A stretch of 64,000 nucleotides of DNA from DASPNM01 sp035626515 (GTDB taxonomy: Bacteria > Bacteroidota > Bacteroidia > Chitinophagales > Chitinophagaceae). The notes below the pieces were generated by a model. The model saw only the letters and a program-made list of their open reading frames with translations. It searched no databases and was not told where the DNA came from. Of this stretch, positions 7,409-16,485 are shown one piece after another. Every line of letters begins with the position of its first letter. The stretch's first letter is position 1. Made by a program: the position numbers and the translations under genes. The stretch is taken from positions 1 through 64,000 of the forward strand of contig DASPNM010000019.1 in assembly GCA_035626515.1 (NCBI GenBank), read 5' to 3'.

Positions 7409-8569
7409 ATGAAACGCCTCTTCCTCCTGGCAGGTCTCTGCTACCTTGCCTCCTGTTCCAAACAAGACAATGTCGCTACCACAGATCCCGAAAAAAATGT
7501 TTGTGATTTCGGCATCCGTGATTTTAACCTCACCAAGCGCGCCCCGGTTGAAGACGAATTCAACAACCGCAAACCCAAAAACCAGGGTGGCGGAAGCGGG
7601 GGTGGAGGAACCATCAGCCCCACCGCCGGAGTGGTCTGGCTCGACTTCGACGGCGACGTCGTTTCGAACACCGTTTGGAATACCAGCGGACCAATCTACT
7701 GCGCACCAGCCAACCTGAGCGCGACTGATGTGAACACCGTGATCAACCATGTCAGCAACGACTTTTCGCCGTTCAACATCACCATCACCACCGACGAAGC
7801 TGTCTTCAACGCAGCTCCCACAACCCGCCGGCAAAAAGTGATCATCACCGAAAGCTGGGAATGGTTCGGGCAGGCCGGCGGAGTTTCCTTCAACGGATCC
7901 TTCAGCTCGGGGACGTACACACCATGCTTCGTTTTCTCGTCGCTGCTTTCTTACAACATCAAAAAGATTGCGGAAGCGATCTCGCACGAGACGGGCCACA
8001 CGATGGGCCTTCGCCATCAGTCGACCTACGACGCCAATTGCGTAAAAACAAATGAATATAATTACGGCCAGGGCAGCGGCGAAACCGGCTGGGCCCCCAT
8101 CATGGGCATCGCCTACTACCAGAACCTTTCGCTCTGGCACCGCGGTCCCAATACACTCGGCTGCACCACTATCCAGGACGACGCTGCCGTTATCGCAGCG
8201 TTGGTTGGTTACAAAACCGACGACCACGGCAACAGCACCAGCAACGCCAGCACGCTTAGCACTGCAGCTGCAGGCACCATCAATACCACTGCCGACGTGG
8301 ACATGTTCTCGGTGAACATTTCCACCACGCGCACCCTGAACCTCGTACCCTTTAACGTGAACGTCAACAACACCGCGGCGAATATTGATATGGTACTGCG
8401 CATTTACAACAGCCAGGGCACGCTGCTGCAAACGATTGACAACCCCTCATCGCTCGCAGCTTCGGCCTCGCTCGCGCCCGGAACTTATTTTGTCTCTGCA
8501 GGAAATATTGCTAACCCTAACACCAGCACGTACGGCATGATCGGTAAGTACGTGATCAGCCTGGACTAA
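7409..8569 (+). CDS. metzincin zinc metalloprotease, lipoprotein, with PPC domain
   Basis: A lipoprotein signal ends in LASC (Cys16). After a Gly-rich linker (about 59-67) comes the protease domain. The zinc site is H193-E-T-G-H197-T-M-G-L-R-H203 (HExxHxxGxxH), with the Met-turn in PIMGIAYY. From about residue 275 there is a pre-peptidase C-terminal (PPC) beta-sandwich (DVDMFSV, then APGTYFVSA). The enzyme should be surface-attached and degrade extracellular protein. A clear terminator follows. It stands alone as a transcription unit. Confidence 0.88.
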   Translation: MKRLFLLAGLCYLASCSKQDNVATTDPEKNVCDFGIRDFNLTKRAPVEDEFNNRKPKNQGGGSGGGGTISPTAGVVWLDFDGDVVSNTVWNTSGPIYCAPANLSATDVNTVINHVSNDFSPFNITITTDEAVFNAAPTTRRQKVIITESWEWFGQAGGVSFNGSFSSGTYTPCFVFSSLLSYNIKKIAEAISHETGHTMGLRHQSTYDANCVKTNEYNYGQGSGETGWAPIMGIAYYQNLSLWHRGPNTLGCTTIQDDAAVIAALVGYKTDDHGNSTSNASTLSTAAAGTINTTADVDMFSVNISTTRTLNLVPFNVNVNNTAANIDMVLRIYNSQGTLLQTIDNPSSLAASASLAPGTYFVSAGNIANPNTSTYGMIGKYVISLD

Positions 8570-8587
8570 CTGCCCCGATCCCATGAA

Positions 8588-8625
8588 AAATCCTGTCGGC
8601 TTCCGTACCCGGCGGGATTTTTTTT
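8588..8625 (+). terminator. Rho-independent terminator of the metzincin gene
   Basis: AAATCCTGTCGG (8588-8599) pairs with CCGGCGGGATTT (8609-8620), with two G-U pairs, and is followed by a T run to 8625. Confidence 0.85.
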
Positions 8626-8808
8626 ATTTCTGCACAACATTCTTCATTCGTTCATTGATTATGGTCAATCGAAAAAAATTGATTGAATAGGTAAATATTT
8701 CCCCACGCAAAGAGCATCGTTATTTGTTTCTCACTCGTTTCAAACTGATTCCCCCTTCCCCGAGGCGTGGCATAATTTTTTTATTATCAGGGCATAACTC
8801 TTTATATC

Positions 8809-9975
8809 ATGAGGCTAACTCCATTGAGAAATCGTGACGTTGTTTGTTTTTCGCATCTCCGCTGGAATTTTGTTTATCAACGCCCGCAGCACCTGCTCAG
8901 CCGTATCGCCGAGCACAACCGCGTGCTGTTTGTGGAAGAACCGATATATACCGATTCCTTGCACCCTTATGAATTGCACACCGATGCCGACACCGGCATC
9001 CGCATCCTGGTGCCCCTGGTGCCCGAGAATGCAACAAAAGAGCAGTCGCGCGAGCTGCAGCAAAAGGCGCTGGACGACGTGCTGCAGCGGGAAAAGATCC
9101 GCAACCCGATTCTCTGGTACTATTCGCCGATGGCACTCTCCTTCAGCGACCATCTGCGTCCGCTATTGACGGTATACGATTGTATGGACGAGTTGTCGGC
9201 ATTCCGCTTCGCGCCGGCAGCGCTCAAACAATACGAGGCGATGCTTTTTAATAAGGCGGACATCGTTTTTACAGGCGGTCACCACTTGTATGAAGCAAAA
9301 AAATATTTACACGAAAACATTCATCCATTTCCCAGCAGCATTGACAAGGATCACTTCGCGCGCGCCCGCCGGTCGCAGCCTGATCCCCCGGACCAGGCGG
9401 ATATCCCGCACCCCCGGATCGGTTTTTACGGGGTGATCGACGAGCGCTTCAACGTGCGGCTACTCAATGAGCTTTCCTCGCTGCAGCCCGGGTGGCACTT
9501 CGTACTGGTAGGCCCGACCGTAAAGATCGATGCCTCCATTCTCCCGAAAAAACCCAACGTGCACCTGTTGGGACAGAAAACTTACCGCGAACTCCCCGCC
9601 TATCTCGCCGGCTGGGACGTGGCCATGATGCCCTTCGCGCTGAACGAATCGACAAAATATATCAGCCCGACAAAAACTCCTGAATACCTGGCGGGCGGCA
9701 AACCCGTCGTGTCGACTTCCATTCGAGACGTCGTGACCACGTACGGCAAGCCGCGGTTGGTGCGCATCGCGGACACGGTGAAAGAATTTGAAAAAGCGAT
9801 CTCATCGCTACTGAAGACCGGGGCAAACAAAAGCTGGTTGAAAAAGGTGGATGCTTTTCTCGCTACCGAATCCTGGGACAATACCTACGGAAAAATGGCG
9901 GTCCTGATCCAGGAAACCATTCGCCGCAAATTCAGCATTGGCAACCGCGACAAAAAGAAGGAGGCTTATGTTTGA
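8809..9975 (+). CDS. glycosyltransferase, GT4-like (GT-B fold)
   Basis: The N-terminal segment CFSHLRWNFVYQRPQHLL is typical of GT-B transferases found next to UDP-galactopyranose mutase. The C-terminal half contains the nucleotide-sugar region: GFYGVIDERF, then HFVLVGP, HLLGQK and TPEYLAGGKPVVST. There is no signal peptide or membrane helix, so it works at the cytoplasmic face. The stop overlaps the glf start by 8 bases, which ties it to galactofuranose or related glycan synthesis. Confidence 0.85.
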   Translation: MRLTPLRNRDVVCFSHLRWNFVYQRPQHLLSRIAEHNRVLFVEEPIYTDSLHPYELHTDADTGIRILVPLVPENATKEQSRELQQKALDDVLQREKIRNPILWYYSPMALSFSDHLRPLLTVYDCMDELSAFRFAPAALKQYEAMLFNKADIVFTGGHHLYEAKKYLHENIHPFPSSIDKDHFARARRSQPDPPDQADIPHPRIGFYGVIDERFNVRLLNELSSLQPGWHFVLVGPTVKIDASILPKKPNVHLLGQKTYRELPAYLAGWDVAMMPFALNESTKYISPTKTPEYLAGGKPVVSTSIRDVVTTYGKPRLVRIADTVKEFEKAISSLLKTGANKSWLKKVDAFLATESWDNTYGKMAVLIQETIRRKFSIGNRDKKKEAYV

Positions 9976-11110
9976 CTTCCTGATAGTCGGCGCCGGCTTC
10001 GCCGGTTCGGTGCTGGCCGAAAGGCTGGCAGGCCAGGCAGGCAAGAAGGTGTTGCTTATCGACAAGCGGAACCACATCGGCGGAAACGCGTACGATTACT
10101 TCAATTCCGACGGCATCCTCGTGCACCGCTACGGGCCGCACATTTTTCATACCAACTCGGCGGAGATCTTTGATTATCTCAGCCATTTTACAAAATGGCG
10201 CCAGTACGAGCACAAGGTGCTCGCCAGCGTCGACGGCATGCTCGTCCCCATTCCGATCAATCAGAATACCATCAACAAGTTATACGGCCTTAATCTTTCC
10301 TCGCAGGAAGTAGATGCATTTCTCGCATCACGCGCCGAGAGCAAAACGCGCATCGCGACCTCCGAGGACGTGGTGGTGAGTAAGGTGGGACGCGAACTGT
10401 ATGAAAAATTCTTCCGCGGCTATACGCGCAAGCAGTGGGGACTGGATCCCTCGGAGCTTGACGCCTCCGTCACCGCGCGGATTCCGACGCGCAGCAACCG
10501 CGACGACCGGTATTTCACCGACACTTACCAGGCCATGCCCCTGCACGGCTATACGAAAATGTTCGAGCGCATGCTGGCGCACCCGAACATCAAGATCATG
10601 CTGAACACCGATTACAAGGAAATCGAGGGACTGGTGCCGTACAAGGAAATGATCTATACCGGCCCCATCGACTATTATTTTGATTATTGTTACGGAAAGC
10701 TTCCCTACCGCTCCCTTGAATTCCGTTTCGAGACCATCGAGCAGGAAGCGTTCCAGGCCACGGGTACGGTAAACTACCCGAACGAGCATCCCTACACCCG
10801 GATCACGGAATTCAAATACCTGACCGGGCAAAAGCATCCGAAAACGTCTATTGTATACGAATATCCCCGATCCGAAGGCGACCCGTATTACCCGGTGCCG
10901 CGGCCCGAAAATGCCGAGCTGTACCGGAAATACCAGCAACTGGCCGCCGAGCTTCCTCATGTGCATTTTGTGGGAAGACTGGCTACGTACAAGTATTATA
11001 ACATGGATCAGGTGGTTGCACAGGCTCTGACCCTCTTCAAGAAAATCATTTCTTCGAACGAAACTGAGCAGTATGTCAACGGACGGAAACCTTCTGTATT
11101 CCAAACCTGA
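9968..11110 (+). CDS. glf: UDP-galactopyranose mutase
   Basis: The flavoenzyme interconverts UDP-galactopyranose and UDP-galactofuranose. Seen are the FAD-binding start FDFLIVGAGFAGSVLAERL, the motif NHIGGNAYD, GPHIFHTN and RKQWGLDPSEL, and the C-terminal YKYYNMDQVV. All are hallmarks of the bacterial class. The frame is open back to 9938, but the ATG at 9968 is preceded by AAGGAGG and gives the canonical N-terminus, so I use it. It overlaps the upstream transferase by 8 bases and the downstream fusion gene by 38. Confidence 0.96.
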   Translation: MFDFLIVGAGFAGSVLAERLAGQAGKKVLLIDKRNHIGGNAYDYFNSDGILVHRYGPHIFHTNSAEIFDYLSHFTKWRQYEHKVLASVDGMLVPIPINQNTINKLYGLNLSSQEVDAFLASRAESKTRIATSEDVVVSKVGRELYEKFFRGYTRKQWGLDPSELDASVTARIPTRSNRDDRYFTDTYQAMPLHGYTKMFERMLAHPNIKIMLNTDYKEIEGLVPYKEMIYTGPIDYYFDYCYGKLPYRSLEFRFETIEQEAFQATGTVNYPNEHPYTRITEFKYLTGQKHPKTSIVYEYPRSEGDPYYPVPRPENAELYRKYQQLAAELPHVHFVGRLATYKYYNMDQVVAQALTLFKKIISSNETEQYVNGRKPSVFQT

Positions 11111-13220
11111 ACTTTGGGGCGGCATTGAGTGTACGATCAACCGGGTGGGTAATGTCTTCCGCGACCAGTTGCTCTATGCAAATCATTACACCCGTTTGGA
11201 AGATATCCGGCGTATCGCGGAGCTGGGCATCCGGAAACTTCGCTACCCGGTCCTCTGGGAATATCATCAGCCAGATCCCGAGAAAAAGATCAACTGGAGC
11301 TGGACGGAGAAACAGCTGCAGGCGATCCGCGATCACGGCATCGAGCCCATTGCAGGATTGCTGCATCATGGCAGTGGGCCGGTCTTCACGAACTTGCTCG
11401 ACGATCGATTCCCGCAGCGTTTTGCCGCATATGCAAGAAAAGTTGCCCAGCAATTTCCCTGGCTCACGCATTATACCCCTGTGAACGAACCGCTGACTAC
11501 CGCACGGTTCAGCGGCCTGTACGGCCTGTGGTATCCCCATCGCCAGGACGAGCTCAGCTTTATAAAAATGCTGCTCAACGAGATTCGCGCGACGGTGGAG
11601 GGCATGAAGATGATCCGTCAGGTGAACCCTGATGCGGTCCTCATCCAAACCGAGGACCTTTCGAAGACCCACAGCACACCGCCGCTGAAATACCAGGCCG
11701 ACTTCGAAAATCTTCGCCGCTGGCTCACCTATGACCTGCTGTGCGGGAAATTGAACAACCACCATTTCTTCTGGGATTATTTGCTGCGCCTTGGAATTCC
11801 CGAGGCGGAACTGCAATATTTCCTCGAAAATCCCTGTCCGCCTTCCGTCATGGGATTCAACTATTACGTTACGTCGGAGCGCTTTCTCGATCACGACGTG
11901 GACAAATACCCGCCGGCACTGCACGGCGGCAACGGCCGGCACCGGTACGTAGACACCGAAGCTGTGCGGCGGACGGAGCTGGATGGTCTGGGCAAGCTGA
12001 TCCGTGAAGCCTGGAACCGTTACGCCCTTCCGCTCGCAGTAACCGAATGTCATCTCCACTGCACGCGCGAGGAACAGCTCCGCTGGTTTAGCGAAACCTG
12101 GGATACCTGCTGCATGCTCAAACGGGACGGAGTGGACGTCCGCGCGGTCACAGCATGGTCGCTGCTCGGAGCATTCGACTGGAATAGTCTTTTGACCGAG
12201 GAAAATTTTCACTACGAACCGGGCAGCTTTGACATTTCCAATCAAAATTTCCGACCTACCGCGCTCGCCAGGCTGGTGCGCTCGGTCGCTCTCGGAAAGG
12301 AATATGAACACCCGCTGCTGGGAGAAAAAGGCTGGTGGCGGCAAAGTGCGACGTACCCGAAACCAAAATCAATGAACACCGCACCGCTTCTTATCATCGG
12401 GAGGAATGGGACTCTTGGGCAGGCCTTCATGAGGATTTGCGAGCAGCGTTCCATTCCATACGTCGCCGTGTCGCGCATGGAGCTTGACATTTCCAGGGAA
12501 GACCAGATCGCACGTTCCATTGAGCAGTATCGTCCCTGGGCAATCGTAAACGCTGCAGGATACGTGCGCGTGGACGACGCCGAAACCGAGCGCAACGAGT
12601 GTTTTGCGATCAACACCACCGGGCCGGGGCTGGTCGCAAGGCTCTGCCGCGAACACGGAATTCGCTTTATGACATTCTCTACGGACCTCGTGTTTGACGG
12701 GAGCAAAAAAGCTCCCTACCATGAAGCCGACGATGTGAAGCCATTGAACGTTTATGGTGAAAGCAAAGCAGAGGCGGAAAAGCTTGTCATCGAATTGAAC
12801 CGCGAATCGCTGATCATCCGCACGAGCGCTTTCTTTGGACCGTGGGATCAATACAACTTCGCTTATTATGTGCTCCAATCACTTCAAAACGGGCAGCCCT
12901 GCCCCGTGGTGAATGATGTGATCGTTTCACCCACTTATGTACCCGACCTGGCGCACACTGCGATGGACATTTTTATCGACGAGGAAGCGGGCATCTGGCA
13001 CCTCAGCAACGAAGGCATGCTCACCTGGTCCGAGTTCGCGGGACTGATCGCCGAAGGCGCCGGCCTGGATACCAGGAGACTAGTGACCAAATCGCATTAC
13101 GAAATGGGATGGAAAGCTCGCCGCCCGCTCTACAGTGCCCTTCAAACCGGTAAGGCGATCCGCATGCCCCGGCTGGAGAACGCGATTCATCGTTACTTTG
13201 AACATCGAATTCCGGCCTAA
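11073..13220 (+). CDS. fusion of a GH1-like glycosidase domain with an RmlD-like sugar-nucleotide reductase
   Basis: Residues 1 to about 425 are a glycoside hydrolase family 1-like TIM barrel. The acid/base Glu is in YTPVNEP, and a probable nucleophile Glu is in AVTECH. From about 430 a Rossmann domain begins with LIIGRNGTLGQ (GxxGxxG). It continues with NAAGYVRVDDAE, STDLVFDG and YGESK (the YxxxK catalytic pair), typical of dTDP-4-dehydrorhamnose reductase. There is no signal peptide. The start ATG lies 38 bases inside glf, so translation is coupled. The linked domains suggest a cytosolic enzyme that both senses or trims a glycoside and reduces a nucleotide sugar; that joint role is inference. 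Confidence 0.85.
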   Translation: MSTDGNLLYSKPELWGGIECTINRVGNVFRDQLLYANHYTRLEDIRRIAELGIRKLRYPVLWEYHQPDPEKKINWSWTEKQLQAIRDHGIEPIAGLLHHGSGPVFTNLLDDRFPQRFAAYARKVAQQFPWLTHYTPVNEPLTTARFSGLYGLWYPHRQDELSFIKMLLNEIRATVEGMKMIRQVNPDAVLIQTEDLSKTHSTPPLKYQADFENLRRWLTYDLLCGKLNNHHFFWDYLLRLGIPEAELQYFLENPCPPSVMGFNYYVTSERFLDHDVDKYPPALHGGNGRHRYVDTEAVRRTELDGLGKLIREAWNRYALPLAVTECHLHCTREEQLRWFSETWDTCCMLKRDGVDVRAVTAWSLLGAFDWNSLLTEENFHYEPGSFDISNQNFRPTALARLVRSVALGKEYEHPLLGEKGWWRQSATYPKPKSMNTAPLLIIGRNGTLGQAFMRICEQRSIPYVAVSRMELDISREDQIARSIEQYRPWAIVNAAGYVRVDDAETERNECFAINTTGPGLVARLCREHGIRFMTFSTDLVFDGSKKAPYHEADDVKPLNVYGESKAEAEKLVIELNRESLIIRTSAFFGPWDQYNFAYYVLQSLQNGQPCPVVNDVIVSPTYVPDLAHTAMDIFIDEEAGIWHLSNEGMLTWSEFAGLIAEGAGLDTRRLVTKSHYEMGWKARRPLYSALQTGKAIRMPRLENAIHRYFEHRIPA

Positions 13221-13240
13221 TTTTTACTAAGCTTGACGGT

Positions 13241-14449
13241 ATGACTGGCTACAAGTTCATGTTCACGACAGGAATCGAGAACAGCTATCCCACGATACAG
13301 TTGCCCGACGGAAATACGAAGCGGGTGGACGAGATGGAAAAAACCGACCATTACCGTAAATGGCGCGAAGATTTCGAGCTGGTAAAGGAACTGGGCATCG
13401 AGTTCCTGCGTTATGGGCCACCCTACTATTCCACGCACCTTGGCCCCGGCCGGTACGATTGGAGCTTTACCGACGAAACCTTCCAACGCCTCCGGGAAAT
13501 GCACATCCACCCGATCGTGGACCTTTGCCATTTTGGAGTGCCTGACTGGATCGGGAATTTTCAAAACCCGGAATTCCCGCATTACTTCGCCGAATATGCC
13601 GAAGCGTTTGCGCGGCGCTTCCCCGAACTGCAATTGTATACGCCGATCAATGAGATCTTCATCGCGGCGATGTTTTCCGCGCAGTACGGCTGGTGGAACG
13701 AGCGGCTGCAGTCGGATCGCGCGTTCGTGACCGCGCTAAAGCATCTCTGTAAAGCAAACGTGATGGCGATGCATGCCATCCTGCGCGTGCAACGCGACGC
13801 CACCTTCATTCAAAGCGAATCTTCGGAATACTTCCACGCCGTGGACCCATCGGCGGTGCCGCTCGCGCGTTTTCTGAATCAAAAACGATTTCTTTCGCTT
13901 GATCTCACCTACGGTTATCCTTTGAATGTAACGATGTATGAATACCTGCTGAATAACGGCATGACGCGGGATGAATACGGCTGGTTCATCGAGAACCAGG
14001 TGAAGGCCAAATGCGTGATGGGAAATGATTACTATGTCACCAATGAGCATCTTGTATTTCCGGACGGAAGTACGCAGGCGTCAGGTGAAATATTCGGGTA
14101 TTATGTGATCACCAACCAGTACTACCGGCGCTACAAACTGCCGATCATGCACACCGAGACAAACATCAAAATGCCTGCGTGCAAGGAATGGCTCCTGAAG
14201 CAGTGGGCAAACGTGCACCGGCTGAAGCATGACGGGATCCCAATTATCGGCTTTACCTGGTACAGCCTTTTGCACCAGGTGGACTGGGACTCAGCGCTGC
14301 GCAACGACGCCGGGAATGTGAACGAGCTCGGTTTGTTTGATCTCAATCGCCGGATCATGCCGGTGGGCGAGGCATACAAACAGCTCATTCAGAACTGGAA
14401 GGATATCGTAAATGAAGAAAGTTTCGGACTCGTTTTTCAGAACTGGTGA
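13241..14449 (+). CDS. GH1-like glycosidase
   Basis: The 402-residue product resembles the N-terminal domain of the preceding fusion and family 1 glycosidases. GIEFLRYGPPYY is the early barrel strand, YTPINEIF carries the acid/base Glu (NEI in place of NEP), and MHTETN holds the probable nucleophile Glu. No signal peptide is present. It begins 20 bp after the fusion gene and closes the glycan cluster. Both catalytic glutamates appear retained, so it may be active. Its substrate may be a galactofuranose- or deoxysugar-containing glycoside. Confidence 0.8.
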   Translation: MTGYKFMFTTGIENSYPTIQLPDGNTKRVDEMEKTDHYRKWREDFELVKELGIEFLRYGPPYYSTHLGPGRYDWSFTDETFQRLREMHIHPIVDLCHFGVPDWIGNFQNPEFPHYFAEYAEAFARRFPELQLYTPINEIFIAAMFSAQYGWWNERLQSDRAFVTALKHLCKANVMAMHAILRVQRDATFIQSESSEYFHAVDPSAVPLARFLNQKRFLSLDLTYGYPLNVTMYEYLLNNGMTRDEYGWFIENQVKAKCVMGNDYYVTNEHLVFPDGSTQASGEIFGYYVITNQYYRRYKLPIMHTETNIKMPACKEWLLKQWANVHRLKHDGIPIIGFTWYSLLHQVDWDSALRNDAGNVNELGLFDLNRRIMPVGEAYKQLIQNWKDIVNEESFGLVFQNW

Positions 14450-14668
14450 TCAGCGCGTAAACGTCACCTTTTCGCGGATGATGTCCGCCGTGAAGATGGA
14501 AAACAGATCGGTAGCACAGAGCTGCTTTTCGCGCGGCTCGGGACCTGTGGTCGCGGGATCCTGCCGGTCAACAGAAGGTCTTTCCTTAAATGGCTGGATC
14601 ACTTCGATGCCGACCCGCTTTACGAAATCGATGTACTTTGCCGCCGCCTTCTCGATCTTTTTCCTCAT
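14450..14668 (-). CDS. 72-residue hypothetical protein
   Basis: The frame is open further upstream, to 14740, but the ATG at 14668 gives a natural start (MRKKIEKAAAKYIDFVKRVG), a basic helix followed by a polar tail. The stop abuts the stop of the converging GH1-like gene. No family is recognised. Confidence 0.45.
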   Translation of the reverse strand: MRKKIEKAAAKYIDFVKRVGIEVIQPFKERPSVDRQDPATTGPEPREKQLCATDLFSIFTADIIREKVTFTR

Positions 14669-14918
14669 AGTATAATTTTTCAGCCTTTTAAGAGCAAATT
14701 TTGTGCCCCGTGAATTTTCTGCGTCAAATAGCGCAGCCAACTGGAATTCAAACGGGTGTTAGCGAATTAATTTCCTCAATTCAGGCTTTCTTCTAACTTC
14801 GCACGTCTGAAAGTTCGCATATGAAGTCCTTTTGACGGTCAGCCGTCCATCAATCTTTGGAGCGTGAGCGTGCCGCCCGCGCGTATTTTCCTTTTTCTAC
14901 AATACCAAAATCCAACTG

Positions 14919-16334
14919 ATGTCAGAAGCGACTCATACCAACAAACTGTCCTACCTGTTTTCACTCGTAAGGCGCTCGCTCCGCGGCGACGATTATGATT
15001 ATACGCAAGGCAGCGTCCGCGTTGCCATTATCCTGCTGGCCATCCCGATGATCCTCGAGCTGAGCCTGGAGAGTGTGTTCGCCGTAGTGGACATGTTTTT
15101 CGTAGGGAAGCTGGGAGAAAACGCAATTGCCACCGTAGGCCTGACCGAGTCGGTGATCACCATTGTTTATTCCCTCGCGATCGGATTGAGTACTGCAGCC
15201 ACGGCAATCGTGGCGCGGCGCGTGGGAGAAAAGAATTTTTCCGGAGCCGGACATGCAGGCATGCAGGCACTCATCCTTTCCCTGATCTGCACCGTCGTCA
15301 TCAGTATAGCCGGTGTGATCTTCGCTCCCGATATCCTCCAGCTGATGGGTGCCAGTGCCGAAGTCGTGCGCGACGGAACCGTCTTTGCGAGGATCATGCT
15401 CGGCGGAAGCGTGGTGATCATTCTATTATTCCTCATCAACGGGATCTTTCGCGGGGCGGGAAATGCGGCCATCGCGATGCGCAGCCTCTGGCTGGCGAGC
15501 CTGATGAATATCATTCTTTGCCCTTTGCTGATCTACGGATGGGGGCCGTTTCCCGAATTGGGATTGAAAGGCGCGGCAATCGCCACCACCATCGGCCGCG
15601 GAGCCGGGGTTTGTTACCAGCTTTATTATTTATTCCGGAAGAAAAGCACCATACCGATGCGGCGGGAACATTTTACCATTGACTGGCCGCTGATGCGTAC
15701 CATGATCGGTGTGGCCTGGCCTGCAACGTTTCAATTCCTCATCGCTTCCGGGAGCTGGATCGTACTGACGCGGCTGGTCGCGGAAACCGGAGGCACGGAG
15801 GCTTCGGCAGGCTACCAGGTCGCGATCCGAAATGTCGTATTTTTTATTCTTCCTGCCTGGGGACTGAGCAACGCGGCCGCAACGCTCGTCGGGCAAAATC
15901 TCGGCGCCCGTCAGCCGGAGCGCGCGGAGCGCAGCGTCATGCTTACAGCCAAGTACAATGCGATCTTCATGGCGGGCGTGATGCTGCTGTTCGTTTGTTT
16001 CGCGGGTCCGATCATTTCCGTCTTCACTTCCGATCCCGCGGTGCATGAGATCGGGACGATGGCGCTCAGCATCATCGGCTCGGGATATATCTTTTACGGG
16101 ATTGGCATGGTTATGATCCAGGCATTGAACGGCGCCGGCGACACCCGTACCCCGACACTGATCAATTTTATCGGCTTCTGGCTCTTCCAGATCCCGCTTG
16201 CTTATTTGCTGGTGAAAGGGTTTAACATGAACGTTACAGGTGTATTCATCGCCATACCGGTAGCCGAAACCGCGATCGCCATTGCAAGCTGGCTCATTTT
16301 CAAAAAAGGCAAGTGGAAAGAGGTGAAGGTGTGA
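14919..16334 (+). CDS. MATE family multidrug/Na+ efflux transporter
   Basis: The 471-residue membrane protein has twelve predicted helices in two related halves. Family marks include VFAVVDMFFVGKLGENAIA in helix 1-2, LFLINGIFRGAGNA, NAAATLVGQNLGA at the start of the second half, and IQALNGAGDTRTP. It would expel cationic drugs or metabolites in exchange for Na+ or H+. It stands alone, 250 bp after the glycan cluster. Confidence 0.93.
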   Translation: MSEATHTNKLSYLFSLVRRSLRGDDYDYTQGSVRVAIILLAIPMILELSLESVFAVVDMFFVGKLGENAIATVGLTESVITIVYSLAIGLSTAATAIVARRVGEKNFSGAGHAGMQALILSLICTVVISIAGVIFAPDILQLMGASAEVVRDGTVFARIMLGGSVVIILLFLINGIFRGAGNAAIAMRSLWLASLMNIILCPLLIYGWGPFPELGLKGAAIATTIGRGAGVCYQLYYLFRKKSTIPMRREHFTIDWPLMRTMIGVAWPATFQFLIASGSWIVLTRLVAETGGTEASAGYQVAIRNVVFFILPAWGLSNAAATLVGQNLGARQPERAERSVMLTAKYNAIFMAGVMLLFVCFAGPIISVFTSDPAVHEIGTMALSIIGSGYIFYGIGMVMIQALNGAGDTRTPTLINFIGFWLFQIPLAYLLVKGFNMNVTGVFIAIPVAETAIAIASWLIFKKGKWKEVKV

Positions 16335-16335
16335 A

Positions 16336-16376
16336 GAATATTGAACATCGAACATTGAACACGGAATATTGAATGT
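16336..16376. repeat. short degenerate repeats of ATTGAACATCGAAC type
   Basis: Units ATTGAACATCGAAC, ATTGAACACGGAAT and ATTGAATGTG follow one another right behind the MATE gene. A related CTTCGATGTTC stands at 16442-16452. It looks like decaying intergenic repeat sequence. Confidence 0.4.
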
Positions 16377-16485
16377 GTTCGTCATCGGAAATTGAGCGAA
16401 CTTTCCCCCCAAACTTCGACATTGAAAGTTTCTTGCTCAACCTTCGATGTTCTGCATCATTTCGAGATTTAGGATAATTTTACCC

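Noticed and set aside
7388..8431. Long - strand frame opposite the metzincin gene
   Set aside because: Antisense to a gene with a clear zinc site and PPC domain; the translation has no domain-like pattern.
11076..12344. 422-codon - strand frame opposite the GH1-RmlD fusion
   Set aside because: Antisense shadow caused by GC-rich third positions; the + strand product carries recognisable GH1 motifs.
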